From Suipraeoptans intestinalis (GTDB taxonomy: Bacteria; Bacillota; Clostridia; Lachnospirales; Lachnospiraceae), in assembly GCF_009696485.1 (NCBI RefSeq), contig NZ_VULY01000018.1, positions 1,170,001 to 1,234,000 on the forward strand: 64,000 nt of DNA, in the 5' to 3' direction. The notes under the pieces are model-generated. The model worked only from the letters and a program-made list of their open reading frames with translations. It had not been told where the DNA came from and ran no database searches. Shown in pieces: positions 42,454 to 51,521 of the stretch (positions are counted from its first letter, which is position 1; every line of letters starts with the position of its first letter). The position numbers and the translations under genes are program-made.

Positions 42454-45400
42454 TACTCATTGTCCTCCTTCTTCTTTTTTCTGTACGCAACAACGGCTGT
42501 GCCGACAATACCGAGGGCAGAAAGTCCCGCAAGTGCCGTCCACAAGCCCACATTGCTGTTATCTCCGGTCTTTGGTGTGTCTCTCAGCTCATTGTGCATT
42601 TCCACAACGGTAGTAGAGCCGACCTTTACTGTTGCAATCTTATCCGCAGGAAGCACATAGGAAGCAGAAACAGTATCCTGAACCTCGGAAACGGTGTAAT
42701 CGCCGATACGAAGTCCCTCAATAACGATTTCGCCGTTCTTATCGGTCGTGAAGCTTCGGTCGTATCCGTTTACTCCCGTAACTCTGAAAGTGAAGCCTTC
42801 AACCTTACCGTCTGAGGAAGTCTTAACGATTTTCAGGTTTCCTTTCATAGCCGTGTTAATAAAGCCGACGCCGGCTTTGTTTTCTACCTCGTAGGTGGTT
42901 TCATCTTTTTCAATGAAAACAGAGTACACACCCTTATCAAGCTCAAAGCCCTCCGGTGCTTTGGTTTCTCTTACAAGGTATTTTCCGTAAAGAAGCTCCT
43001 TCATCTCGTAAATACCCGTAGAAGTTTCGTTGAGTGTACCGATAAGCTCGTCGCCGTCGTCCAGTTTGCCATCGCCGTTTACATCTTTGTAAACCTCAAA
43101 GGTCGCTCCTGTCAGCTTGTTGTCCGGGTAATCTTCATCGACCTTAGTCAACTTGATATTGCCGTGAACATACTCATTGACGATTTCGACCTCAATGACC
43201 TGAGCGACCTCGGAGATTTTAACTTCATAAGAAGTTTCATCAAGCACGAAGCCCTCCGGCTGCTCGATTTCTCTTACAAGCCAGTTGCCATACGGTACTT
43301 TCTCAAAAGAAAAGCTACCGTCTTTTTGGGAGGTAGCAGTCATCAAAGCATTTTCTTTTGTAAATTCGGTTTCATCAGCCTTAAACAGACCGATTACAGC
43401 ACCTCCCAGTGCTTCGCCGTTTTCGGTAATCTTCTTACCGGAAACAGAACCGTAAATGAGCTTGTTTTCAATCGGCTTGCCGTCATTGACTGCAATCTCA
43501 ACAGTTTCGGTATCCTGTCCCGCATAGCTGAAAGTAAACGGATACTTGCTGTCGGAAAGGATATAATGCTCATCAGTTGCAAGTTCCTTTACATAGTAGC
43601 TTCCAAAAGGAAGGTCGGTTTTCAGCGTTGCCTTACCGTTTTCGGAAAGAGAGATAATCTCAATCAGACCGTCTGCCGGGATAGAAGTACCGCTTGTTGA
43701 AACAAGTTCCTCAGCAGCGAAAAGTCCGAAGCTGATGTTCTTCACTTCATCGCCGTTGCCGATATTGAAGATGTCGTTCTTCTCGATAGCTTTTTCAAGA
43801 CTTACCGTAACCTTTTGTCTCTCGTTTACGAAGCTGGTTGCCGTTTCGGTCACGGCGACTTCCTGACCTGCGTAGGTAAGCTCGACCTCGTGTGCTTCCT
43901 TGTTGATAACCATACCCTCCGGTGCGGTAATTTCAACTACCGTATATCTGCCGAGGTAAAGCTCCTTACTCTTTGCAAGTCCGTTTTCATCTGTGGTAAC
44001 AGTATCTACGACCTCGCCCTTTGCATAACGGAGTGTTCCGTCAGGAGTGATAATATCTTCTGCTGCGGTAATCTCATAAACCGCACCTGCAAGACCTTTC
44101 ACTTCATAGACAGGCTGATAAATCACATCGGCATTTTCCTCTCCGGAGATATTTACCCCTGAGAATACCTCGCCGGTCTTTTCAATGCTGACAGTACCTT
44201 TCTGTGCCATATTAGGCTTATCGACCTTAATCACGGTAATACCACCCTCATCGGAAGAATGTTCCTCTGCCACATCAAAGTACACCGGTGTGCTGTCAAG
44301 CACATATCCGTAAGGAGCCTGAACCTCAACAAGAGAATATCCCTTGCCGTATTCCAGTTTCTCCGGTGTAACAAGCTGTCCGTTTGCATCAGTGTAGAAA
44401 ATATCTATCGTTGTCGGAGTAGGATAAGTGAAAGTCATTGTTACCTGATTGCCGTCCGGGTCAAAGATTTTGAACCCAGCACCGGCATAAGGAATGTTTT
44501 TACCGCTTTCTGCGTCCACCTTAACAACCTTGATATAGCTTTCAAAGTTTGCGTTGTTAATAAGATAGCGGTAGGTCTGTCCGTTCTGAGAAATGAACAC
44601 ATCGAAGTCGTCCATTAACTCACGCCCCTCCCAACCGGAGGTCTGATGAACGGTATATACGCCGTAAGGCATATCCTTTGTCTGACCGAAGCCGTTTTCA
44701 TCACAAACAATTACATCTCTTTCATCTTCCTCTGCTGAATCAAAGCTGCCGGAAGATTTCAGATAGATTTCAAAAGTTGCACCGTTTTCCGGTGTTTCAA
44801 TCTTTGTTTCGCCGTCATCGGTATGCTTGATGATAGCGATATTGCCTTTCATAACCTGTTCGGTAACATCATTTGCGGTCTGATTGTGTTCCACCGTATA
44901 AAGCTGCGGTTCAGCACCGACCTTATGGATTGTACCGTCGAGCAGATAACCCTCGGACGGCGTGATTTCACGGATTGTCCAGTCATCATCACAGATATAT
45001 TCCTTTGTGGTAAACTGCCCGTTCTTATCCGTAACATATTTGTCCACAAGGGTTTCGCCCTTATAAATGCCGTAAACTGCTCCGGCAAGGGTAGCGTCGC
45101 CCTGCGGTGTGCCTTCCTCTCGGTCGCTCTTTGTTACGGTTACGCTGAACTTTTTGAGAATGTTCGTGAAGTTTCTTGTGGTTACTTCTTTCCAGTTAAT
45201 CGGTGCGGTCTGATTTGCAGGCACAACATAACGGATTGCGGTATCCACTTCCTCAATGGTGTATGGGGTAGTGCCGCTTATAAGCACATCATCGAAAGAA
45301 GCAACACCGTTCTTATCTGTCACTGCATATTCATCTACGGTAATACCCGCAAGCGAAGTTCCGTAAAGGTGGAAAGTTACACCCTCGACCAGATTATCCT

Positions 45401-46703
45401 CCGAAGATTTGATAACCTGAAGATTACCTCTCTTGAGAACATTATTGAAGTTGACCTTTGCCACCTGACCGGCAACAACAGTAACTCTGTGAACCTCCTG
45501 CGGTACATATTTGTCGATAGACTGTTCTGTTACCGTGTAAACACCGGGCATAAGGTTATCCAGTTGGAATTTGCCGCCGTTTGCGGTTGTTACAGTCTGA
45601 TTGACACCGTTACCGCTGATGGTAAACTGAATACCGTCAACCTTTCCGTCCTCACTTGTCTTTACAATCTGACAAGAGCCGTAGCTTACCTTCATTTTGA
45701 CAAATCCGCTGACAGGGTCGCTGACCTCCTGAGCATAAGTGACCACATCCTGAATGCCGTTGCCATTCTGATGGATACCGTCAGTCCATACAACTACACC
45801 TCTGCGGACACCGTTCTTTTTTGCGGCTGTGATGGTAAATTCCTTGCTCGGAGCTTTCTCCATCGAAACAGTCAATTTGTTTCCGCTGACAGAGAACGAA
45901 ACGCCGTCAATGTTTGCCGAGAAGTTGTAGTTGCCAAGCACACCGTTTGTATCGGTGAGAGTTGCAACATACTTGCTTCCGTTCCATTCTAGCTCGTTTA
46001 CCTTGGCAGAACCGCTTGACCTTGTGCAGAAGCTCGGAACTTTCGTATGGTACTGAACGCTTGTTACCATACTGTTGTAGTAAGACAGGATTTTACTGCG
46101 GAGAGGGTGTGCAGAGCTTACACATTCAAGCACGGCATTGTACCCGCCCGTAGAAACGTGATTGAAGCCTGCGTCTCTTTCGCCGACAATCGTTTCCCAA
46201 ATCAAAATCTGAGTGGCATAAGCGTGGGCGATACAGTTTGCGTCGCTTTCATTCTGCGACTTCCAGCTTGTCGAAATTCCTCCACGGTAGCCGTACTGCA
46301 AGATACGACCGATAAGCAGGCGAATATCATCGCCGGAAATCGTACCGTTCGGACTGATGTTGTTGAAGAAGTTCTCGTCCTTTTCGGTGAGAGTATCTCC
46401 AGTCCGCTGACCTGTACCCGGCTCGATACAGTAGGCGATATTGCCCGAATACGAACCCATTGCACGAAGTCCCGTATATTTCGTGGACAAGCCTTTCCAA
46501 CCGTTCATATAGTTGAGATTGCCGTGTCCCCATTCGCCGTTGTTATTGGTATCTCCGCTTCGGGGATAATCGACGAGGTACACATCGGCTTTTTCGCCTA
46601 CGGCTGCAAAGGCTGTCGTTGCCCCAATGCCCATAAAAGCAGTGAGGCTCATAACCGCCGCCAACATAAGCGAGACGGCTTTCTTGAATTTTGTTTTAAC
46701 CAT
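42453..46703 (-). CDS. LPXTG-type thioester adhesin with ~10 SpaA/CnaB repeats
   Basis: About 1416 residues. Signal peptide (AVSLMLAAVMSLTAFMGIGA), N-terminal thioester domain with YCIEPG (Cys) and ILIWE after a Gln (TQILIWE), then about ten CnaB-like repeats, each starting G-x-(V/I/L)-x-(V/I/L)-x-K and ending in a VxExxxPxGY-like segment. The end has TPKTGD, a membrane span and KKKKEDNE. Thioester adhesins bind host surfaces covalently and CnaB repeats form rigid stalks. ATG at MVKTKF is behind GGGAGG. Anchoring by the ICE class B sortase is likely. Confidence 0.92.
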   Translation of the reverse strand: MVKTKFKKAVSLMLAAVMSLTAFMGIGATTAFAAVGEKADVYLVDYPRSGDTNNNGEWGHGNLNYMNGWKGLSTKYTGLRAMGSYSGNIAYCIEPGTGQRTGDTLTEKDENFFNNISPNGTISGDDIRLLIGRILQYGYRGGISTSWKSQNESDANCIAHAYATQILIWETIVGERDAGFNHVSTGGYNAVLECVSSAHPLRSKILSYYNSMVTSVQYHTKVPSFCTRSSGSAKVNELEWNGSKYVATLTDTNGVLGNYNFSANIDGVSFSVSGNKLTVSMEKAPSKEFTITAAKKNGVRRGVVVWTDGIHQNGNGIQDVVTYAQEVSDPVSGFVKMKVSYGSCQIVKTSEDGKVDGIQFTISGNGVNQTVTTANGGKFQLDNLMPGVYTVTEQSIDKYVPQEVHRVTVVAGQVAKVNFNNVLKRGNLQVIKSSEDNLVEGVTFHLYGTSLAGITVDEYAVTDKNGVASFDDVLISGTTPYTIEEVDTAIRYVVPANQTAPINWKEVTTRNFTNILKKFSVTVTKSDREEGTPQGDATLAGAVYGIYKGETLVDKYVTDKNGQFTTKEYICDDDWTIREITPSEGYLLDGTIHKVGAEPQLYTVEHNQTANDVTEQVMKGNIAIIKHTDDGETKIETPENGATFEIYLKSSGSFDSAEEDERDVIVCDENGFGQTKDMPYGVYTVHQTSGWEGRELMDDFDVFISQNGQTYRYLINNANFESYIKVVKVDAESGKNIPYAGAGFKIFDPDGNQVTMTFTYPTPTTIDIFYTDANGQLVTPEKLEYGKGYSLVEVQAPYGYVLDSTPVYFDVAEEHSSDEGGITVIKVDKPNMAQKGTVSIEKTGEVFSGVNISGEENADVIYQPVYEVKGLAGAVYEITAAEDIITPDGTLRYAKGEVVDTVTTDENGLAKSKELYLGRYTVVEITAPEGMVINKEAHEVELTYAGQEVAVTETATSFVNERQKVTVSLEKAIEKNDIFNIGNGDEVKNISFGLFAAEELVSTSGTSIPADGLIEIISLSENGKATLKTDLPFGSYYVKELATDEHYILSDSKYPFTFSYAGQDTETVEIAVNDGKPIENKLIYGSVSGKKITENGEALGGAVIGLFKADETEFTKENALMTATSQKDGSFSFEKVPYGNWLVREIEQPEGFVLDETSYEVKISEVAQVIEVEIVNEYVHGNIKLTKVDEDYPDNKLTGATFEVYKDVNGDGKLDDGDELIGTLNETSTGIYEMKELLYGKYLVRETKAPEGFELDKGVYSVFIEKDETTYEVENKAGVGFINTAMKGNLKIVKTSSDGKVEGFTFRVTGVNGYDRSFTTDKNGEIVIEGLRIGDYTVSEVQDTVSASYVLPADKIATVKVGSTTVVEMHNELRDTPKTGDNSNVGLWTALAGLSALGIVGTAVVAYRKKKKEDNE

Positions 46704-46724
46704 TGCGTTTTCCTCCCTGAAATG

Positions 46725-46753
46725 CAAAAACGCACCGATGTTACTCAGTGCGT
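46725..46753 (-). terminator. Attenuating terminator ahead of the adhesin gene
   Basis: ACGCAC (46748-46753 read on minus) pairs with GTGCGT (46730-46735), followed by TTTTT. It lies between the lipoprotein gene and the adhesin and should reduce adhesin expression from the upstream promoter. Confidence 0.7.
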
Positions 46754-46773
46754 CCGCTTAAAATTATTTTGTT

Positions 46774-47478
46774 TTAGCAGTAGCCGATATAGATGTTGTA
46801 CTCCGTATCGGATAGCTTTTCTGTCCATATCCACACAGCGGTAAAACCTTCGCTGTTCTTGTATCGGTTCAGTCTGCTTTCAATATCAGACTTAATACCG
46901 CTTCGGTTAGGATTTGCGGATATGGGATTGTCCCAACATTCTGTCGCCGTGCTGTCAAGAGAAAGCCCTATGCTTACCGCATACTCTTTTGCGTAACTAA
47001 CATAAGGGCTGACATCGAATGTCTGCTTGGGCGGCTCTGTCGGTTTCGGTTCTGCCGGCTTTTCAGTCGGCTTTTCAACCGGCTTTTGTTCGGCTGTTGT
47101 CTGTTCTTTCGGCTGTTCCGGTTGTTTTTCGGGTTCAGCCTGCGTGGTTGTCTGCTTCGGTGGCTCTGCCTTTGGCTTTTCGGTTGCAGGAGTATCAGCC
47201 GTTTTTTCTTCCGCCGGTTTTGTCTGTACCGTCGTAACCGTCTGACTTTCAGCGGTTGATTTGCTTTCTTCTGCCGTAATCGGTGTTTCTTCCTGAACTG
47301 CCGTGCTTTCCGGTTCTTTTGCCGTATCTTCCTGAGAATTTGTTTCGGTATTACCAGCCGGAAAAGAAGTCTCCGTTTTCGTTATCTCCTGTGCAGCTTC
47401 TTTGGCTGTGTTACCGTTACAACCTACGAGGAAAATCATCAGGCAGGCAAGAACACAAGGTATCAGCCTGTTTTTCAT
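46774..47478 (-). CDS. Pro/Thr/Glu/Lys-rich lipoprotein
   Basis: 234 residues. Signal peptide with lipobox LVGC; a long ~130-residue KP/TE/AE-rich spacer that could cross the wall; a C-terminal ~75-residue globular domain (FDVSPYVSYAKEYAVSIGLS, NPISANPNRSGIKSDIESRL, YNIYIGYC). ATG at MKNRLIP. The operon order (ParB, lipoprotein, adhesin) suggests a role at the cell surface during transfer. Confidence 0.75.
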   Translation of the reverse strand: MKNRLIPCVLACLMIFLVGCNGNTAKEAAQEITKTETSFPAGNTETNSQEDTAKEPESTAVQEETPITAEESKSTAESQTVTTVQTKPAEEKTADTPATEKPKAEPPKQTTTQAEPEKQPEQPKEQTTAEQKPVEKPTEKPAEPKPTEPPKQTFDVSPYVSYAKEYAVSIGLSLDSTATECWDNPISANPNRSGIKSDIESRLNRYKNSEGFTAVWIWTEKLSDTEYNIYIGYC

Positions 47479-47626
47479 ATCCATCGCTCCTTTCTGCTTT
47501 AATCGTAATCAAAACCGGTCAAAACATCAAAGGTGCGATTGGCTGAACTTTTTATCGTAGCAGACATTTTGCTTTTGCTCCAAATGTGCAAACCCTTTAA
47601 TAGACAGCTATATGTTATTGAGATAG

Positions 47627-47657
47627 ATATACTCAAGGGAGATAGAGTATATTTTTT
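47627..47657 (+). terminator. Possible terminator or site between lipoprotein and ICE parB
   Basis: ATATACTC (47627-47634) pairs with GAGTATAT (47645-47652), followed by TTTTT on the plus strand. In a rightward direction there is no gene to terminate, so it might be an operator or ParB site. The rest of 47485-47711 holds no gene. Confidence 0.35.
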
Positions 47658-47711
47658 CAGCAGGTTAATAGCCGGTATATATAGGGGTTAGAGTGTGAGA
47701 AAGGGGGAAGG

Positions 47712-48647
47712 CTATCGGCTGTCACGGTCGGCTCTGCTTCGCAGAAACTTGTTGTAATGCTCCAATGCCTTGCACACAAAATCCTCCGTTTGGCTTATGG
47801 GAATGTTCTTCGGGATAAGCTGTCGAACCCTGTCGCCCCTCAAAACAATTTTCTCCCTTTGGTTTGGTTTTTCCTCCGACATAATCGCTTGGATTGCTTC
47901 GGTTGTGAGCTTGCCCTCCTCAAAGAACCTTCGCATACGGATTGTTTGGTCGTGGGACGGGGTTGCGTCGTTCAGGTCGATTTCATCAACCACATCACGC
48001 TGACTGTCCTCATCGAGAAAAGACAATTCAACCGCCGGTCGCATTTTTATTCGCCCCTCATCAACATAATCCAAAAGTTCGGGAACAAGGTTTGTAAGGC
48101 GAATATAACGCTGAATTTGCGTTTGGCTTTCGCCACTTTGAGTTGCAAGTTCTTCCCTTGAAAAATTTTGTCCCACTGGGACTAAATTATCTTTGCTCGG
48201 TCTGCCCGCTTGCCTTTTCATCGCTTCCAAACGCATTTTGTAGGCATAGGCTTTTTCAGAGGGAAGTATTTGCGACCTTTGATAGTTGCTCTCAACCATT
48301 AAAATCGTGGCTTCGTCTCGGTTCAGTTCAACGACCTCACAGCGGAGAGTATCAAACCCGGCAAGCTCACAGGCTCGCTTTCGTCTGTGTCCCGATATGA
48401 GTTCGTATCTGCCGTCCTCTTTCTGCCTTACCGTCGCCGGTGTGATTACCCCTCGTTCCTTGATACTCTCAATGAGCTGTGCCATATCCTCGTCATCACG
48501 CACCTTAAAAGGGTGGTCGGGGAAATCGTCAATCTCAGTCAAGGGAATATCTCGGATTTTGGAAAGCTTTTCTTCATCTCTCTGTTCCTGCGTTGAGAAT
48601 AAGTCATCGAGCTTCGTGAGAGTGAAGTCGCTCTTTCTTCCTGCCAT
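47712..48647 (-). CDS. ParB-family partition protein of the ICE
   Basis: 311 residues. ParB N-terminal domain (IPLTEIDDFPDHPFKVRDDE, GVITPATVRQKEDGRYELIS, GHRRKRACELAG), then HTH region (ATQSGESQTQIQRYIRLTNL). It is only loosely related to the chromosomal Spo0J at 59198. It should keep the circular ICE form stable and may act in regulation. It overlaps parA by 44 bases. Confidence 0.9.
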   Translation of the reverse strand: MAGRKSDFTLTKLDDLFSTQEQRDEEKLSKIRDIPLTEIDDFPDHPFKVRDDEDMAQLIESIKERGVITPATVRQKEDGRYELISGHRRKRACELAGFDTLRCEVVELNRDEATILMVESNYQRSQILPSEKAYAYKMRLEAMKRQAGRPSKDNLVPVGQNFSREELATQSGESQTQIQRYIRLTNLVPELLDYVDEGRIKMRPAVELSFLDEDSQRDVVDEIDLNDATPSHDQTIRMRRFFEEGKLTTEAIQAIMSEEKPNQREKIVLRGDRVRQLIPKNIPISQTEDFVCKALEHYNKFLRSRADRDSR

Positions 48648-49428
48648 CGGCTAACACCTCCTTTGTAAATTCTGTGTACGCCTTTGACACCGTGCTGCCC
48701 GGTTCGTAGGCAAAAATGCTCTTGCCTTTGGAAGAAGTCTCTGCGGCTTTTACGGCAATCGGGATATATGTTCGATACATCTTGATTTGACTACCGAAGT
48801 TCTCTCTCAGAGCTTCTACCGTGCTTTTGGCGAGGTTGGTACGGCTATCCACCAAAGTGAGAAGCATACCGTCAATCTTCAAGTTCGGATTGATACGCTT
48901 CTTAACTCTTGAAATGGTCTGAACAAGCTGCGTCATACCCTTTGCCGGTAAATACTGAGCCTGAACAGGAATAATAACGCTGTCTGACGCAGATAGAGCA
49001 TTGATTGTTACCATTCCGAGGGAAGGCATACAATCTATAAGGATATAGTCATATTTGTCCTTCACTTCGCTGAGATAATTTCTCAATGCCGTCTCTCTGC
49101 TCATTGCGTTGACAAGGTTAAATTCCATTGCAGAAAGCTCAAGGTTTGCCGGAACAAGGTCAACACCCTCGTCGTGGTGCAGAATACCGACCGTAGGGTC
49201 ATTCATCGTTTCGTTTAAGACATCTGTGAGTTTCGTTGCAAGCGTGATACCCAAGTTGTCTGTATCCTGCCAACCGAGACAAGTGGTTAAGTCGCCCTGT
49301 GGGTCTGCGTCTATGAGCAGCACTTTCTTTCCCTGCATTGCAAGACCGACGCCGAGGTTTACCGTGGTGGTCGTCTTTCCAACTCCGCCTTTTTGATTGC
49401 ATATAGCAATCGTTTTGCAGTTCGACAC
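48604..49428 (-). CDS. ParA-family ATPase of the ICE
   Basis: 274 residues. Deviant Walker A in QKGGVGKTTTTVNLG, DADPQGDLT and IDCMPSLGM, then VQAQYLPAKGMTQLVQTI: a complete ParA/Soj. The start is GTG (MSNCKT) with AAGGAGG upstream. It pairs with the downstream parB; a structured leader precedes it. Confidence 0.93.
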   Translation of the reverse strand: MSNCKTIAICNQKGGVGKTTTTVNLGVGLAMQGKKVLLIDADPQGDLTTCLGWQDTDNLGITLATKLTDVLNETMNDPTVGILHHDEGVDLVPANLELSAMEFNLVNAMSRETALRNYLSEVKDKYDYILIDCMPSLGMVTINALSASDSVIIPVQAQYLPAKGMTQLVQTISRVKKRINPNLKIDGMLLTLVDSRTNLAKSTVEALRENFGSQIKMYRTYIPIAVKAAETSSKGKSIFAYEPGSTVSKAYTEFTKEVLADGRKKERLHSHEAR

Positions 49429-49454
49429 TTTGTGCGTCCTCCTTTCGTAAAATT

Positions 49455-49731
49455 CATAGCCATCGCAGTATGGCTATGTACTTGACCGGCTCATTTCCTA
49501 ACCGGTCGGGCAATATTTGTTCTCAACACCCCTTGCCGAGCAATAAGCTCACGGGAAGTCACTAAGGAACAGACTGCTAATCTGTATCATAGGAATTTCA
49601 CCTCTGCCGGGTACTCCGCCAGCTCCGTAGAGAAGTATCATTATCCTTCTGACTGTCATCGCCGTAACAGGGGCAACCTTTTACTTATACCGGGAGTTCT
49701 CGCTGTTCTGCAATGCAGAAGTCACGGCGTA
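49455..49731 (-). ncRNA. Candidate structured RNA upstream of ICE parA
   Basis: The 750-base gap 49429-50175 has no gene but many stems: CATAGCCAT/ATGGCTATG (49455-49478, perfect), ACCGG/CCGGT (49485-49506), GAGC/GCTC (near 49540), ACAGA-CTGCTAA-TCTGT (49569-49585, resembling a tRNA-Ser anticodon arm), CTGcCGG/CCGcCAG (49612-49632), TTCTGC/GCAGAA (49708-49722) enclosed by CGCCGT/ACGGCG (49660-49731). The strand is not certain; minus would make it the parA leader. Neither family nor function is recognised. Confidence 0.45.
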
Positions 49732-49828
49732 CCCGATAAGGTGGCTAAAATCATCAGAAATAAAGTCTTAGTGAATGATTTATTCAGTTGTCAAAGTACA
49801 AGTGAAAGGCTTCCGTTTTCGTGGTTCG

Positions 49829-49880
49829 GAATTAACCCCTTCACTTGTTTGAAATGGGAGAGCGTTTTTGGGGGGTGTTT
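49829..49880. repeat. ~50-bp direct repeat, copy 2
   Basis: Same block as at 9729-9780 with one mismatch. On the minus strand it is preceded by ...TTTTTCAAGAAATTTTTGAAA, reminiscent of the end of the sigma-like gene, so it may be what remains of a second sigma-like gene end. Confidence 0.75.
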
Positions 49881-50175
49881 TTCAAAAATTTCTTGAAAAA
49901 TTTTTTGAAAATAAAAAAAGCCGCCTATTTTCCTCGTAACTGAGGTCAATAGACGACGGGTAGAAATATTCATAACTTTGATTTACAATATGTTGTAAAC
50001 AGAACGGAGAACTTGAACCTGCTGATTTCTTGAATGCAAATTATATTAGTATGTAGTGAACATTTTCAGCGATAACTTGCTTTTTCTGATTGATTTAAGG
50101 AATCGCTGTTTATGGTAAAGACATTTACTGAGCTAAGTGATAGACTAATACCATCACAGAGGTGGAGGAAGATAA

Positions 50176-50715
50176 ATGGATATGGTAAAGATGGGAAGCT
50201 TTCTTGCAGAGCTTCGCAAAGAACAAAAACTTACACAGGCTGAATTGGGAGAAAAACTCGGTGTCACAAATAAGACTGTTTCAAGGTGGGAAACCGGAAC
50301 TTATATGCCGCCCGTAGAGATATTGGAGGAACTTAGCCGTCTTTATGGTTTAACCATTAACGAAATCTTGAGTGGTAGAAAATTAACCACGGAGGAATAT
50401 AAAGAAATGGCGGAATCAAATATTAGAGAAACACTGAAAGCAAGTACATTTGAACTGAAAGAGAAGCAAGAGTTCTTTAAGAAAAAATGGCGTAAGGAAC
50501 ACATATCAACAATTATTGCCTGTACCGTTGCTTGGATTGTTTTAATAGCAGCCCTGATAATTCAAAATGTTGAAGCATATCTTTGTGGTACTATTGGAAG
50601 TCTGCTTGCAATTATATATTATTGTGTACTGAATAATCGTATGTTAGCTTATGTAGAAGACCATATTTACGGCGGTAAATGGAATGAATATAAAAGCGAT
50701 TCTGATAATAAATAG
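50176..50715 (+). CDS. XRE regulator with two membrane spans
   Basis: 179 residues. HTH_3 at ~8-62 ([35 protein letters not shown]), then a linker with [15 protein letters not shown] and two spans ([35 protein letters not shown]). GGAGGAAG precedes the ATG. A membrane-attached regulator of this type usually controls a neighbouring transporter; the adjacent ABC ATPase gene is broken. Confidence 0.85.
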   Translation: MDMVKMGSFLAELRKEQKLTQAELGEKLGVTNKTVSRWETGTYMPPVEILEELSRLYGLTINEILSGRKLTTEEYKEMAESNIRETLKASTFELKEKQEFFKKKWRKEHISTIIACTVAWIVLIAALIIQNVEAYLCGTIGSLLAIIYYCVLNNRMLAYVEDHIYGGKWNEYKSDSDNK

Positions 50716-50769
50716 GGAAAGTATCAATATCAGTTTGTCCAACAAAGTCTAAACAATCAAAGACCGCTG

Positions 50770-51280
50770 AGCGAAGAAGTGCATCCAGATTTGATAATGG
50801 CTCATCTAAAAGTAAAAGCGATGGGCTTCTAACCAAGGCCCTACCAATTGCAACACGTTGCTTTTGGTCACCTGAAATTTTATCTACCTTCTTTCCTAAA
50901 ATGTCTTCTATTTGCAACATTTTTGATATAGTTATTACCTTTTCCTTTATCACCTCTTTCTTTTCACGCCTATTAACCAATGGAAAAGCTATATTGTTTT
51001 ATACATTCATATTTGGGTATAAAGCGTAATTTTGGAATACCATCGCAATATCTCTGTTTTGGCAAGAAACTGTATCACAATTTCTTCCATCGATAATAAC
51101 ACTACCATCATTTTGCTTTTCAAAGCCAGCAATAATGCTTAAGATAGTTGACTTACCACATCCCGATGGGCCCAGCAGTACCAAAAACTCTCCGTTCTCA
51201 ACAGAAAAAGAAACATTTTTTAAAACCGGAACGTTGGTATCGTATGATTTGTTTATGTCAATTAATTCTAATTTTTTCAT
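50770..51280 (-). pseudogene. Broken MalK/UgpC-type ABC transporter ATPase
   Basis: The minus strand from 51280 encodes MKKLELIDINKSYD, Walker A GPSGCGKST, and the Q-loop FQNYALYPNMNV, then an in-frame TAA where Tyr is expected; the frame continues with [13 protein letters not shown]. The signature is ISGDQ instead of LSGGQ, Walker [14 protein letters not shown] follows, and homology stops about ten residues later, so the C-terminal half is gone. It is a decayed gene. Confidence 0.8.
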
Positions 51281-51343
51281 TTTATTTAATGTGTTATATA
51301 TGAGAAGGTCTGTGTTTTTTATTGTATGCACCATTTTTCTTTG

Positions 51344-51367
51344 TCTCTGTCCGAGATAAGTGTTGGT
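51344..51367 (+). repeat. Inverted repeat, left copy, flanking the RlmA-type cassette
   Basis: This 24-bp sequence is the reverse complement, with one mismatch, of 52585-52608. The copies enclose the leader-controlled methyltransferase gene. They may be the ends of a small mobile cassette or recombination scars. Confidence 0.7.
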
Positions 51368-51521
51368 ATGCATAACTGACCTGTTTATTCATTTTCTATG
51401 AATGCCCTGGGTAAACGAAAAGGAACAAGGTATATTTCATCCTTGTTCCTATCGGTCAGTATGTGCTATTCAGTTCAACAAATTGGAATTTGTTGCTCCG
51501 TCAAACTGAAAGTTTCAAGCG

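Noticed and set aside
44823-45992. 389-residue plus-strand frame opposite the adhesin gene
   Set aside because: Antisense to the repeat region of the adhesin; no motif and no ribosome site.
49540-49650. A tRNA-Ser(GCU) gene around the ACAGA-CTGCTAA-TCTGT arm
   Set aside because: The anticodon arm is perfect but there is no TTCGANT T loop, no D arm and no matching acceptor stem, so I list it only as part of a structured RNA candidate.
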